A stretch of 64,000 bases of DNA from Streptomyces sp. Tu 3180 (GTDB lineage: Bacteria > Actinomycetota > Actinomycetes > Streptomycetales > Streptomycetaceae). The position numbers and the translations under genes are program-made. The notes under the pieces were generated by a model. The model worked only from the letters and a program-made list of their open reading frames with translations. It had not been told where the DNA came from and did not search any database. The stretch covers positions 8,100,001 through 8,164,000 of the forward strand of contig NZ_WOXS01000002.1 in NCBI RefSeq assembly GCF_009852415.1, read 5' to 3'. Shown piece after piece: positions 27,287 through 36,696 of this stretch; within the stretch, counting starts at the first letter, position 1; every line of letters begins with the position of its first letter.

Positions 27287-28159
27287 TCAGGCGCGGCGTG
27301 CGGCCCAGACGGTGCGTTCGGTGCGCACCGCCAGGTCGTCGCGGCGCAGGATGCTGTGCGGGCTGCCGGTGTCGAGGAGCCGGTCGAGCGCGGTGAGGTC
27401 CTCGGGGCCGAGCCCGGCGGCGGCGGCCCCGCGGATGCGTTGCAGGCCGACGAGGGCGTAGCGGCCGATCGCCGCACTGCGGTCGCCTTCGATGTGCACG
27501 GCGATGGTGCGCCGGGCTTCGACGGTGAATCCGGCGGCGGTCAGCATCGGACCCCAGTCGGCACCGCGGTGAGGCACGTGCCCGGTGTGGAAACGGTCGG
27601 TCGCGGCATGGCAACGCTCCTCCAGACCCGGCCGGTCCTCGGGGGCGCTCTCGGGCAGAAAACGGGGGAAGCCGGCCAGCTCGACGACGGCGAACAGGCC
27701 GCCGGGCGCGAGCATGTCGTGGACGTTGCGCAGGGCGCGGCCGGGGTGGGCCATGTGGTGCATCGAGGCTGAGGCCCACACCAGGTCGGGGGAGCCGAGA
27801 TCGGGCCAGCCGGAGGCGTCGAGGTCGGCCCGGACGACGCGCACGCGATCCTCCGCTCCCCGGGCGCGTGCCTTCTCGCGGAGGCGCTGGAGGTGCCCGG
27901 CCGAGGTGTCGACGGCGGTGACGTGCGCCTCGGGGAAGCGGTCGAGGAGGGCGAAGGTGCCCGCCCCCGTGCCGCAGCCCAGGTCCACGATCCGGCGCGG
28001 GTCGCTCTTCAAGGGCAGCCATGCGGTGATGGAGGCGATGTGCTCGGCGAGGACCTCGGCGTCCAGGTCGAGGATCTCCGCCTGGTCGTCGGCGTCGTGC
28101 TCCTGGCGGCGGCCGTGCCGAGCACCGTGGTGGGGGGTGTGCGGGTGCGCTTGCGTCAT
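27287..28159 (-). CDS. class I SAM-dependent methyltransferase
   Basis: 290 residues. Motif I is RRIVDLGCGTGAGTFALL and the acidic ribose-binding residue follows in HVTAVDTS. ADLDASGWPDLGSPDLVWAS is motif II, with a MHHMAHP post-motif. The His-rich N-terminus is probably disordered. The substrate is unknown. It lies near the XRE-cupin regulator, which reads the same way 138 bases upstream, so the two may form one transcript. Confidence 0.85.
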   Translation of the reverse strand: MTQAHPHTPHHGARHGRRQEHDADDQAEILDLDAEVLAEHIASITAWLPLKSDPRRIVDLGCGTGAGTFALLDRFPEAHVTAVDTSAGHLQRLREKARARGAEDRVRVVRADLDASGWPDLGSPDLVWASASMHHMAHPGRALRNVHDMLAPGGLFAVVELAGFPRFLPESAPEDRPGLEERCHAATDRFHTGHVPHRGADWGPMLTAAGFTVEARRTIAVHIEGDRSAAIGRYALVGLQRIRGAAAAGLGPEDLTALDRLLDTGSPHSILRRDDLAVRTERTVWAARRA

Positions 28160-28297
28160 GCCATCACCGTAGAGAGGTCATGCGTCTGAAGCACGACTGC
28201 TTGCTGTTCACGCAAGAAGGTGCCTCCGTCCGTGGCCCGTCACGCAAGCTGCCGCAGCGGTGAACCCCCGCGGTGGCCCCCGGCGAGGCTCACCCCT

Positions 28298-28903
28298 TCA
28301 CGCGCGGGCACCCTGCGCATCGTCGCGGTCGCCGGGGTCGCGTTGGTGGCCGCGGCGGGCGTCGCGGTCGAAGATGCCCATGATCTCGCAGGGTCCGCCC
28401 TCGGCGCCGATGGCGTGCGGCATCATCGTGGGGAACTCGGCGGCCTGGTTGGTCTCGATGCGGAAGCGGCGCTGACCGAGCATGAGGACGGCGGTGCCGG
28501 ACAGGACGACGAGCCATTCGCGTCCCGGGTGGGCGCGCATGCGCGCGGGGTTGTCGGGTGGCGGTTCGGTCATCCGCTGACGCATGACGCTCAAGCCGGG
28601 GTCGCCCTTCACGGGCCAGCGCATCAGACCGTGCGTGCTGTCGATCATCGGGCTGATGACGACATCGTCGGCGGCGTTCTCCACGAGCTGGTCCAGGGTG
28701 GTGTCCAGGGCGCGGGCGAGCGTGACCAGCTGGTCCAGAGCGAGGCGGCGCCGGCCGTTCTCGATGCGGCTCAGCGAGGACTGGCTGAGGTGGGCGCGGG
28801 TGGCCAGTTCCTCCAGGGACCAGCCCTGTGCCACCCGCAGAGCGCGGATCCTTTTGCGTACGAGGCTGTCCAGCTGCTCGTCTTCTTGCGTCATGAGCAA
28901 CAT
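28298..28903 (-). CDS. XRE-family regulator with C-terminal cupin
   Basis: About 200 residues. Residues 15-75 are a Cro/CI helix-turn-helix (RIRALRVAQGWSLEELATRA, then HLSQSSLSRIENGRRRL). Residues 105-185 form a small cupin barrel (HPGREWLVVLSGTAVLMLGQ, AAEFPTMMPHAIGAEGGP), with His residues that could bind metal or ligand. Such proteins repress or activate a neighbouring metabolic gene. The methyltransferase directly downstream is the obvious target. ATG 28903 and 28894 are both possible starts. Confidence 0.85.
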   Translation of the reverse strand: MLLMTQEDEQLDSLVRKRIRALRVAQGWSLEELATRAHLSQSSLSRIENGRRRLALDQLVTLARALDTTLDQLVENAADDVVISPMIDSTHGLMRWPVKGDPGLSVMRQRMTEPPPDNPARMRAHPGREWLVVLSGTAVLMLGQRRFRIETNQAAEFPTMMPHAIGAEGGPCEIMGIFDRDARRGHQRDPGDRDDAQGARA

Positions 28904-29439
28904 CGTATGCCCCGAATGCAAACCGGGATGGGCGTCGCGCGCGGACGGCCCGGAACGTCCGGGGCCACGCACGAGGAGGGAGCAGGGCGATGCCTGAAAC
29001 GGCTCCGGCGTACGAGAGCGACACGCTGCCCGGTGGGACGGCCGACACGGCGGTGATCGGTGGCGGGACCGCCGGCAGGTACGCCGGTACGGCGGCCGGA
29101 TCGTCCCCGGAGAGGTGGCCTCGGCCGCGCCCGCCGCCCCCGCCGAGGGCGATCTGCGGTCCACCATCAGCCTGGCTGACGGCTGCGCCCTGACGGCGCG
29201 CAGCGCGTCGGCGGCCACCGGCCTGCGCGACGTGGCTGCCCGGAGCAACCGGCCCGGCCGAGCACTGAGAGCACAGCGTGGTGCACTGCCCCTGCTGCCA
29301 CGGCCGGGAGGTTCGCGACGAGCCGACCGGCATCCCCGCCACCGGACCCGCCTCCGTGCACCACACGCCGCTGTTCCGACAACTGACCGACGACCTGAGC
29401 CACTTCACTCACGCCACCGCCCTCACCGCCCAGGCCGGT
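28904..29439. other. gene-free stretch before MFS remnant
   Basis: Frames here are short and unrecognisable. One (from 28990, plus) has a lone TAVIGGGTAGRYAG Rossmann-like glycine run that could be the residue of a flavoprotein start. No promoter or RNA is evident. Confidence 0.35.
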
Positions 29440-30290
29440 GCGTCCGCCGCGGCCGGCGCCCGCATCGACGCCGCCCTCGGCTTCGTGGCCTGGGAACTGC
29501 ACCGCCGCCACGCGTCCCTGCTGGACGTACGCCTCTTCCGCGAGCGCGGCCCGGCCGGCGGCTCCCTCACGCTGCTGGTCGTCTTCGGCGTGCAGGCGGG
29601 CATCGCCGTGGTCCTCTTCCCCTCCTTCCAGGCCGTCCTCGGCTGGTCCGGCCTGCTGTCCACGGTCGCGATGATGCCCATGGCCGTCACGATGATGACG
29701 ACCTCCGGCCTGGCCTCCAAGCTCACCGCACGCATCGGCGCCCGCTCGACCATGGCCACCGGGATCGCACTCGCCGCCCTCGGCCTGGCCCTCATGGCCC
29801 TGTTCGTCTCCGTCGACGGCGGCTACCTGTCCGTCCTGCCCGGGCTGCTCGCCATGGGCGCCGGGACGGGCCTGTCGGTGACGCCCTCCACCGAGGCCGT
29901 CACCGGCTCCCTGCCCCGCGGGAAGCAGGGCGTGGCTTCCGCCCTCAACGACGTCACCCGCGAGTTCGGCACCGCCCTCGGCGTCGCCCTGCTCGGCGCG
30001 CTCCTGTCGGCCGGCTACCGCAACGCCATCGACGACGAACTCGACGCCCTCCCGAACGGCGCCGCGGACACCGCACGCGAAGGCGTCGCCAACGCCGTCG
30101 AGGCGGCACCCGGCACCGGCCCGCACGCACAGGACCCGCTCCATGCCGCCCGGCAGTCCTTCGTCGACGGACGGCAGCAGGCCATGTGGACCGGCGTCGC
30201 CGTCATGGGAGCGCTCTTCGTCCACGTCGCCCTGCGCGGCCCGAAGAGCGCCACCCCCGCAGCGCCCTCGCACACGGCGGGGACCAGCGA
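29440..30290 (+). pseudogene. C-terminal half of an EmrB/QacA-type MFS transporter
   Basis: The frame carries the second half of a 14-helix transporter: HRRHASLLDVRLFRERGPAG, then VLGWSGLLSTVAMMPMAVTM, GLLAMGAGTGLSVTPSTEAV and GKQGVASALNDVTREFGTAL. The first seven helices are missing. The frame's upstream part (MVHCPCCHGREV onwards) is unrelated. The natural stop also seems lost, as the frame runs on to 30699 into the next gene. It is not expected to be functional. Confidence 0.7.
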
Positions 30291-30422
30291 CACCGTCCCC
30301 GCCCGATGGCCGTGCAGGAGCCGGGCGACCGGCACGCGGACCGTGCGGCAGGTACCGCGGCCCCGCGGTACCTGCCGCGGCCCCCACCCGGACCCCGGCG
30401 CCGCTGCTGCTGTAATGCACGG

Positions 30423-31379
30423 ATGGAGATCGTTCCGAACACGGAAGCATCACCTGCCGCCGACCCGTGGCCCCGGTACTTCGCCGACCGGGGGCACCCC
30501 GGCGCCCGCCGCGTCGGCGCCGGGGTCGAGGGCGTCGTCTACGCACTGGGCGCCGGCCGAGTCGCGAAGGTGTGGAACGGCCGGCCGCCGGCCGCTCCGG
30601 AGCTCACCCGACAGGTGTACGCGGACATCGCGCGGCACCGGCTGCCCTTCGCCACTCCGGAGATCCACGAGATCGAGGAACACGAGGGTGTCGTCGTGAC
30701 GTACGAGCGCGAGCTGCCCGGCGCCTCACTGCGCGGCGACTCCGCACACGAGGACTACGAGCGGGAGATTCCCGCTCCCCACAGGGAAGCGCTGCTCACG
30801 GTCCTGCGGGGCCTCGCCTCCGTACCGGGCACCGACGCCATGCGCCGGCTGACCGTCCAGGGTGACGACCGTCCGCTGTGGCTGGGGCACGACCGCTTCC
30901 AGGACGCGCTCGCCGCCCTGGTCCTCCGGGCCGTGGCCCGGCACGGTGCTGCCCTGTCCGCGCACGTGCCCGACCTCGGCGCCGGGGTCGAACGCACGCT
31001 GAGCGCGCTGCGGTCCCTGCCCGACGGCCCGGTCACGGTGATCCACGGTGACCTCGTCCCGCCCAACATCCACACCGACGCGGCCGGCCGTCCCGTCGCC
31101 CTGCTCGACTTCGGCTTCTGCACGACCGCGGGCGACCCGGCCTTCGAGGCCGCCGTCACCGCGGCGATCTGGGACATGTACGGCTCGTACGCCGAGGAGC
31201 ACACCGAGGAGCTCACGCGGCTCTTCGCACACGAGCTCGGGTACGCACGCGCCGCCCTCACCGCCTACCAGGCCGCGTACGCCCTCACCACCTACGACGT
31301 CTTCGGTACGGACGACGGCGACGGGCACTTCCGGTGGTGCGTCCGACAGCTTCGCCGCAACGCCGTGTTCAGGGCGTAG
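30423..31379 (+). CDS. aminoglycoside phosphotransferase/choline kinase-fold protein
   Basis: 318 residues. The C-lobe motifs are complete: VIHGDLVPPNIHTD gives the catalytic HxDxxxxN, and ALLDFGFC gives the metal-binding DFG-like Asp. The N-lobe has GVEGVVYALGAGRVAKVW with the ATP-binding Lys. It should phosphorylate a small alcohol such as an antibiotic, sugar or choline-like compound; no direct evidence for resistance. A strong hairpin ends the transcript. Confidence 0.8.
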   Translation: MEIVPNTEASPAADPWPRYFADRGHPGARRVGAGVEGVVYALGAGRVAKVWNGRPPAAPELTRQVYADIARHRLPFATPEIHEIEEHEGVVVTYERELPGASLRGDSAHEDYEREIPAPHREALLTVLRGLASVPGTDAMRRLTVQGDDRPLWLGHDRFQDALAALVLRAVARHGAALSAHVPDLGAGVERTLSALRSLPDGPVTVIHGDLVPPNIHTDAAGRPVALLDFGFCTTAGDPAFEAAVTAAIWDMYGSYAEEHTEELTRLFAHELGYARAALTAYQAAYALTTYDVFGTDDGDGHFRWCVRQLRRNAVFRA

Positions 31380-31388
31380 GCCACGGCA

Positions 31389-31432
31389 CCGTCCGCCTCC
31401 GCACGGCCGCCGACTCGTGCGGAGGCGGACGG
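31389..31432 (+). terminator. hairpin after phosphotransferase gene
   Basis: A 16-base perfect stem (CCGTCCGCCTCCGCAC and its complement) with a 12-base loop begins 9 bases after the stop codon. Confidence 0.85.
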
Positions 31433-31635
31433 CACCGTACGGACTCGCGTCCATCGGGGGCGGCCCATGACGCGTCGCGTCCGCCCGTCGTGCGCCGCGG
31501 TCCGCCCTCACGACTCCGTCGCGGGCGCAGGGGACGACGCGTCGGTCCGGCATCCGGATCACCGACCGCCCCGGCGTCCGCGACCGGGCGAGCACGGTCG
31601 TCGTGCAGCCCGGGGCACGGTGCGCGGCCCGCGCG

Positions 31636-33156
31636 TCAGCCGGTCAGATGGGCCACCACCGAGCGCATCGCGCGGAGCAGGGCCGGGCGGGTCTCCTCGG
31701 GCGCGTCGAGGGTCTCGAAGCCGTGGTGGCCGTTCGGGACGTCGACCAGTTCCAGGCGCGCCCCGCAGTCCTCGGCCGCGGTCACGAACGCCTCCACGGT
31801 GGCGGCGATCTCGGGTGTCTCCCGCCCCGCACGGAGGAGGACGACGGGCAGGGCCCCGGCGTGCGTGACCGCCCGGGCCGGGTGGAACCGGCTGCCGTCC
31901 AGCCCCCAGTTGGGCAGCGGCGCCAGGACGGGGTAGGAGGCGGCCAGGCAGCGCAGCCAGGCGGGGGGCCTCGTCAGCCAGTCCGCGGTGAGCAGGCCGC
32001 CACCGGAGAAGAACCACAGGGCGATCCGGTCGGCGTCCACCCGGGGATCGGCGCGCACCAGTTCCACCGCGGCGGTGACGTCGGCGGCGGCGCGCTCGTA
32101 GTCGGCGACGTCGTGCAGCCGGTGGTCGAGGGTCACGCCGACCACGCCCTCGGCGGCCGCCAGGCGGGCGTGTCCCACCAGGGTCGGCCAGTCGCGCGGG
32201 GTCGGCCGGGCCCCGGCGGGCACCGGGCCGCCGTGCACGAGGACCACGGCCGGTCGCGGGCCCCCGGCGTCGGGAACGTACAGGTCGACCTGCCCCCTGC
32301 GGTCCCGGGGCAGCTCGGGCACGTCCACGGGGAACGGGCGCAGATGGGCGGGCGGCGCGTCGGCGCCGACCGGCCGCAGGCGGCGCCCCCCGCCGACCGC
32401 GGCCCGCAGCAGGACGTCCGCCAGTTCGGTGGGGCAGGACAGCATCGGCCAGTGCCCGGTGGGCAGTTCGAAGAACGTGACCTGAGGACCGGTGAGGGCC
32501 GCCAGCGCGGGGTCGCCGAAGTCGACGAGCCGTTGCACCAGGTCGATGCTGACCCCGTTACGGGTGCACAGCACCCCGGTGGTGGGCACCGCGGTCACCG
32601 CTCCGGTCAGCCGCAGCGGCTGGAGCAAGGTGCCGAGCGGCTGCGGCGCGGCGAGAGCGGTGAGCCGGTCCAGCGCCGCGTCGGAGAGGCCGGCGACGCT
32701 GCCCCAGCGCTGCCACTCGTCACGGGACGGCGGCGCCAGCTCGCCCCCGCGCTCACCGCGCCGGGCCCGCTCGGCCAGCCGCGCACGCAGTGCCTGGTCC
32801 GGTACGGCGGCCAGGGCCGGGACGCCGTTCTGCGGCATCCCGCACTCCAGGTACACGACGCGGGCGACGCGCAGGGGCCGCCGGTCGGCGGCGCCGAGCA
32901 CCGGATGGATGCCGTAGTCGTGACCGACGAGCACGATCTCCCGGCCGGACCCCGCGTCCACCGCGTCGATCGCCGCGATCACGTCCGCGATGTGTGTCTC
33001 CAGATCGACGGAGGCCGGCGCGGCGGGCCGGTCCGCGTCGAGTCCGGTGAGCGGGACCGCGTGCACCTCGCCGCCCGCCGCGGCCAGCAGCGCGGCCGTC
33101 TCCTGCCACACATGGGCGCCGGTGAACGCGCCCGCCACCATGATGAACACGGTCAT
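31636..33156 (-). CDS. tandem alpha/beta hydrolase fusion
   Basis: 506 residues containing two hydrolase domains. Residues 1-240 resemble EstC/salicylate-esterase-type enzymes (MTVFIMVAGAFTGAHVW, HIADVIAAIDAV). The nucleophile elbow reads VLVGHDYG, so Asp80 stands where Ser is usual, and the oxyanion loop has AGAF instead of HGA. Residues about 290-506 form a second hydrolase (PAVVLVHGGPVPAG, then LWFFSGGG with a Ser nucleophile and a GHHGF His). The gene is divergent from a MerR regulator whose upstream region contains 19-bp direct repeats. The substrate is unknown. Confidence 0.75.
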   Translation of the reverse strand: MTVFIMVAGAFTGAHVWQETAALLAAAGGEVHAVPLTGLDADRPAAPASVDLETHIADVIAAIDAVDAGSGREIVLVGHDYGIHPVLGAADRRPLRVARVVYLECGMPQNGVPALAAVPDQALRARLAERARRGERGGELAPPSRDEWQRWGSVAGLSDAALDRLTALAAPQPLGTLLQPLRLTGAVTAVPTTGVLCTRNGVSIDLVQRLVDFGDPALAALTGPQVTFFELPTGHWPMLSCPTELADVLLRAAVGGGRRLRPVGADAPPAHLRPFPVDVPELPRDRRGQVDLYVPDAGGPRPAVVLVHGGPVPAGARPTPRDWPTLVGHARLAAAEGVVGVTLDHRLHDVADYERAAADVTAAVELVRADPRVDADRIALWFFSGGGLLTADWLTRPPAWLRCLAASYPVLAPLPNWGLDGSRFHPARAVTHAGALPVVLLRAGRETPEIAATVEAFVTAAEDCGARLELVDVPNGHHGFETLDAPEETRPALLRAMRSVVAHLTG

Positions 33157-33196
33157 GGTCCCCTCCTCGGGTCCGTCGTACGACGCCGCGCCGGTC

Positions 33197-33241
33197 GCGT
33201 ACGCCGTGGTCCGCGGACCGGGGCGTACGCCGCGGTCCGCG
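33197..33241. promoter_or_regulatory. 19-bp direct repeat pair in divergent promoter
   Basis: GCGTACGCCGTGGTCCGCG (33197-33215) recurs at 33223-33241 with a single C/T change, at a 26-base period. It lies between the tandem hydrolase and the MerR gene. Likely binding sites for that regulator. Confidence 0.5.
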
Positions 33242-33281
33242 TGCGCCGGTACCGTAGGAACTCCCCCGGAGGGAGGTTCAA

Positions 33282-34226
33282 CTGTCCACGTCCCACGAAG
33301 TCCTCTGGAGCATCGGCGAGCTCGCCGAGCGCGCGGGCGTCACCGTGAAGACCGTCCGCTTCTACTCCGACCGGGGTCTGCTGCCCGAGGCCTCCCGCAG
33401 CGGCGGCGGGCACCGCCGGTACGGTCCCGAAGCGCTGGAGCGGCTGCGTCTGATCCGCTCCCTGCGCACCCTCGACCTGCCGCTGCCCGAGGTGCGCCGG
33501 GTCCTCGAGGACGAGGATCCGGCGGGCCGTGTGCTGGAGGACGCCGTCGCGCGCCGCCTGCGCGAGCTGGGCAGCGAGCTGAGGACGTTGCGCTGGCGGG
33601 AGGCGGCGCTGGAGCTCGTGCGGGAGTGCCCGCCCGCGGAGCAGGCCGACCGGCTGCGGCTGATCGGCGCGGTGAGCACCCCGCCGAGCACGGCGCCGTT
33701 GGCACGGTTCTGGCGTGGCTGGCTGCCGCCGCGGATGCCGGCCCGGGCGACGGCGGCGTTCTTGGAGGTGGCCGTCCCCCGGCCGCCCGACGAGCCGGCC
33801 CCGGCGCAGGTGCTCGCCTTCGCCCGGCTGCACGCGATGACGACGGCCCCCTGCCCGGGCGGCCGGCAGCCCCAGCCCCAGGTGCACCGGGTGACCGGGG
33901 CCCGCGGGGCGGCCGCGTTGTACGCGGGCCTCGCCGAGGCGTACGAGCTCGCGGGCCCGCAGCTGCGCCGGGCACGGGATCCGTACCCGGGTGAGGCGCT
34001 GGACGCCTACGTGGCGGCGTACGCGAGCGCGTACGGCAGCCGGGACACCCGGGAGTTCCGCCGCCTGCTGGTCGCGCGACTCGCGGCCGAGCCGCGTCTG
34101 GACCGGTACTGGGAGCTGACGGCCGTGGTGCTCACGCCGCCGGGCAGCCGGCCGGAGCCGACCCCGGGCTCCGCGGACGACTGGCTGCGCGCGGCACTGG
34201 AGCGGGACAACGCCGGAGCGGCGTAG
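33282..34226 (+). CDS. MerR family transcriptional regulator, apparent CTG start
   Basis: 314 residues. The N-terminal MerR winged helix is complete only if translation begins upstream of GTG 33345: WSIGELAERAGVTVKTVRFY, then SDRGLLPEASRSGGGHRRYG. In that frame a TAG stop lies about 25 bases before CTG 33282, and no ATG, GTG or TTG occurs between. CTG 33282 has GGAGGGAGG five bases upstream, so it is the best start. A coiled-coil dimer helix follows (LERLRLIRSLRTLDLPLPEV). The long C-terminal domain is a probable effector domain of unknown ligand. The likely target is the divergent hydrolase. Confidence 0.8.
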   Translation: MSTSHEVLWSIGELAERAGVTVKTVRFYSDRGLLPEASRSGGGHRRYGPEALERLRLIRSLRTLDLPLPEVRRVLEDEDPAGRVLEDAVARRLRELGSELRTLRWREAALELVRECPPAEQADRLRLIGAVSTPPSTAPLARFWRGWLPPRMPARATAAFLEVAVPRPPDEPAPAQVLAFARLHAMTTAPCPGGRQPQPQVHRVTGARGAAALYAGLAEAYELAGPQLRRARDPYPGEALDAYVAAYASAYGSRDTREFRRLLVARLAAEPRLDRYWELTAVVLTPPGSRPEPTPGSADDWLRAALERDNAGAA

Positions 34227-34416
34227 ACGGAGGGGAGGAAGCCGGAGGCCGCGACCGTCGAAGGGAGCACGGACATGGCCGGCCGGCCGCTGACGCAGCT
34301 GCTGGTGACGAGGACCTCGGCGTCGAGCTGTTCGCGAGGATGCGGCACACCCGGCGACCGGCGTCCCGGCACGCGCATCCCGAGGCTGTCGTCGCCGTCC
34401 GGGAGGCGGGTCGGTT

Positions 34417-35292
34417 TCATCGGGAGAGGGCCAGGAGGATCAGCTGGAGGGGCATCATGACGAACGCGAGCGACAGCAGCAGCCCGCCGGCCAGCGTGAC
34501 GCCCGCTGTGCGCCACAGCAGGGTCGAGACCGCCAGTGAGCAGACGGCCCTGCCGGGCTGCCGGCGGTCGTGGACGACTTCGATGCGCCTCGGGTCACCG
34601 CCGATGCGCCTGGCCGCGCAGTCGGGCTCGATCTCGTGCGTCCCGCCCTCCAGGTCGGTGTACCGGAAGAACGTCCGCTTGCCCTCTCTCCGGGCGAACA
34701 CCGCGACGACCGTGACACCCCGCCTGCGCACGCCCCACCGCTTCCACGCCCACCGGAGCGAGGGCACCACGATCAACAGACCGAAGAGGGCGGGCGCCGC
34801 CCCCAGCAGCCACAACGCCGCCTGCTGCGGTTCGCCGGCCCACGCCAGCAGGGCGAACCCGCCGACGTGTACGAGAAGGAGCGCGATCCCCACGACGCGC
34901 TCACGGCGTGTCAGCCCCAGGCCCTTCTTCCGGCCGGAGGTGCCCGTCGGCCGCTCCTCGACCAGGGCCGCCCCGCCCTGCGGCGGACCGCTCCTGGACC
35001 GGGCCCGGTTGACCGTCTCGACGAGCCGGCCCGCTTGGGCGGCGTCCCGGCCCTCCAGCGTGAACACCGGCCCCGGAGCGCCGTCCACACCCCACAGCGC
35101 TATCTCGGCCGACCGCTGCCCCCGGCCCGCGGCCCGCGCTTCCGCGACGGCCTCGACCGGTATCCGTCGCCGCAGCCCTTCCTGCTCCAGGATCACGGCC
35201 CGGCCCTCCAGCCACAGGGTGCCGCCGTACCCGCGCAGCGTGACCGACGGAAGCGGGGACTCCGGTGGTGAGGGCCTGTGCTGACGGGGCAT
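34417..35292 (-). CDS. DUF3592-like membrane protein
   Basis: 291 residues. The first 100 residues are a soluble PH-like region (VTLRGYGGTLWLEGRAVILE, VFTLEGRDAAQAGRLVETV). Two transmembrane helices follow (about 130-175). Then comes an extracytoplasmic beta domain (TVVAVFARREGKRTFFRYTD, DPRRIEVVHDRRQPGRAVC) resembling DUF3592, and a final hydrophobic pair. ATG 35292 has GGAGG upstream. Function unknown. Confidence 0.65.
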   Translation of the reverse strand: MPRQHRPSPPESPLPSVTLRGYGGTLWLEGRAVILEQEGLRRRIPVEAVAEARAAGRGQRSAEIALWGVDGAPGPVFTLEGRDAAQAGRLVETVNRARSRSGPPQGGAALVEERPTGTSGRKKGLGLTRRERVVGIALLLVHVGGFALLAWAGEPQQAALWLLGAAPALFGLLIVVPSLRWAWKRWGVRRRGVTVVAVFARREGKRTFFRYTDLEGGTHEIEPDCAARRIGGDPRRIEVVHDRRQPGRAVCSLAVSTLLWRTAGVTLAGGLLLSLAFVMMPLQLILLALSR

Positions 35293-35582
35293 CGGGCTCT
35301 CTTTTCCTCCGGACGACTCGATGGGGTCCAGAGCATCCCACGAGAAACAGTCGCCGTGCCCGGCCCGGATGCGGTGAGACCGGTCCTCAGCGGCCTCCTC
35401 GAAGGTCGTCCCACGGGCTGGGACCCACGGGACGTGTCCGCGCCGGTGGTGCGGCAGGACATCGGAGGTGTCCGCCCCGCCGCCTCCGGGGGGAGGCGGA
35501 TCCCCGGGATCCGGTCCGGCGGCCGGCGGGCATCGTCCCGGCGTCCGGTGTCCTGGGCACCGGACATCGCGGAGGTCGTCCG

Positions 35583-36569
35583 TCAGCTGCTGGAGGACCG
35601 CCGAAGGTGCCGGCGGTGCCGCCGGTACCAGAGCGCGCCGATCGCGGCGGACGCCGTGGCCAGGGCGATGCAGAGGACCGGCCAGCGGCTGTCGGCGATG
35701 CGCAGGCCGGTCAGGAAGGTCACGGCGGTCAGGGCGAGCGGAACGAGGAGGGAGAGGAACGCGCGGAGTGCGGCCGCCGCCACTTCCGGTTCGGGCCGGG
35801 AGATCCGGCGGCGCGGGGCAGGCGGGGTGTCGGCGGAGTAGCGGGCGAGGACACGGTGCGCCAGGCGGGTGTCGGCGCGCTGGTAGACCACCGCCAAGTA
35901 CGGGAGCCAGACGAGGGGGGCGACCAGCCCGACCAGGAGGACCACGCCGAGGAGCAGCCACCGCCAGGCCTGGACGGCGACCCGCCGTACGCGCCGGCCC
36001 GTGTCCCGGCCCTCGTCGCCCGGCGTGAGCACGCCGAGGAGGTGGGCCATGCGCAGGGTGACGTCCCACAGGGCCCTCCAGCGCTTCCATCGGGAGGGTG
36101 CGCCGGCGGCGGCGCGTCCTGTCCGGGTGAGCGCCTCCTGTGCCTGCCGGATGTCCTGGTACACGCCCTGGAGGACGAGGAGCTCGCCGGCGCGCGCGCC
36201 CGCCGTGGGGTCGCGGCCGTCGAGGGCGGCCAGTTCCAGGACCGTACGCGCCTGGCGGAGCAGCGCCGCGCAGAACGCGACGGGAATGAGCACGAGGAAC
36301 GGACCGCCCACGAGGGCCCCCTCCGACACGACGGTCCGTCGGCCACGAGCGATCACCCGGGCCCGGAGCTCCGCCTCGGTGGCATCGGGGTGGTCCCGAC
36401 GGAGCCGGGCGATCGCCTCGGGCACGGCCGGACCGATGCGGCGGACGGCGAAGCCGGCGAGAGTTTCGGGCAGGTGCCCGGGATCGGTGACGACCGACGC
36501 CAGCAGTGAGCGTTCCAGAGAGAGCTCCTCGCGGGAACCCTCGGTGTTCCGGTTCTCCCGATACGGCAC
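35583..36569 (-). CDS. membrane protein of unknown function
   Basis: 328 residues. A soluble N-terminal third contains DPGHLPETLAGFAVRRIGPA. Four or five hydrophobic helices follow (GPFLVLIPVAFCAALLRQA, WLLLGVVLLVGLVAPLVWLP, FLSLLVPLALTAVTFLTGLR, WPVLCIALATASAAIGALW), and it ends with an Arg/His/Ser-rich tail. I recognise no family. It lies 290 bases from the DUF3592-like gene on the same strand; that gap shows no clear feature. Confidence 0.6.
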   Translation of the reverse strand: MPYRENRNTEGSREELSLERSLLASVVTDPGHLPETLAGFAVRRIGPAVPEAIARLRRDHPDATEAELRARVIARGRRTVVSEGALVGGPFLVLIPVAFCAALLRQARTVLELAALDGRDPTAGARAGELLVLQGVYQDIRQAQEALTRTGRAAAGAPSRWKRWRALWDVTLRMAHLLGVLTPGDEGRDTGRRVRRVAVQAWRWLLLGVVLLVGLVAPLVWLPYLAVVYQRADTRLAHRVLARYSADTPPAPRRRISRPEPEVAAAALRAFLSLLVPLALTAVTFLTGLRIADSRWPVLCIALATASAAIGALWYRRHRRHLRRSSSS

Positions 36570-36696
36570 AGATCGTACCTATCACGAATCGGCCCGACCG
36601 TAGTACAGGGAAGGACAGGGACGATTCCCGTCCCTTCCACCCCCGCGCCCCGGCCCCTGACCGGACGCAGGGGCGATGCCGCTCTGAACGGGTGAC

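Noticed and set aside
29278-30699. A 473-residue intact MFS transporter
   Set aside because: Only the second half of the fold is present, the N-terminal part is unrelated and the C-terminus runs into the next gene.
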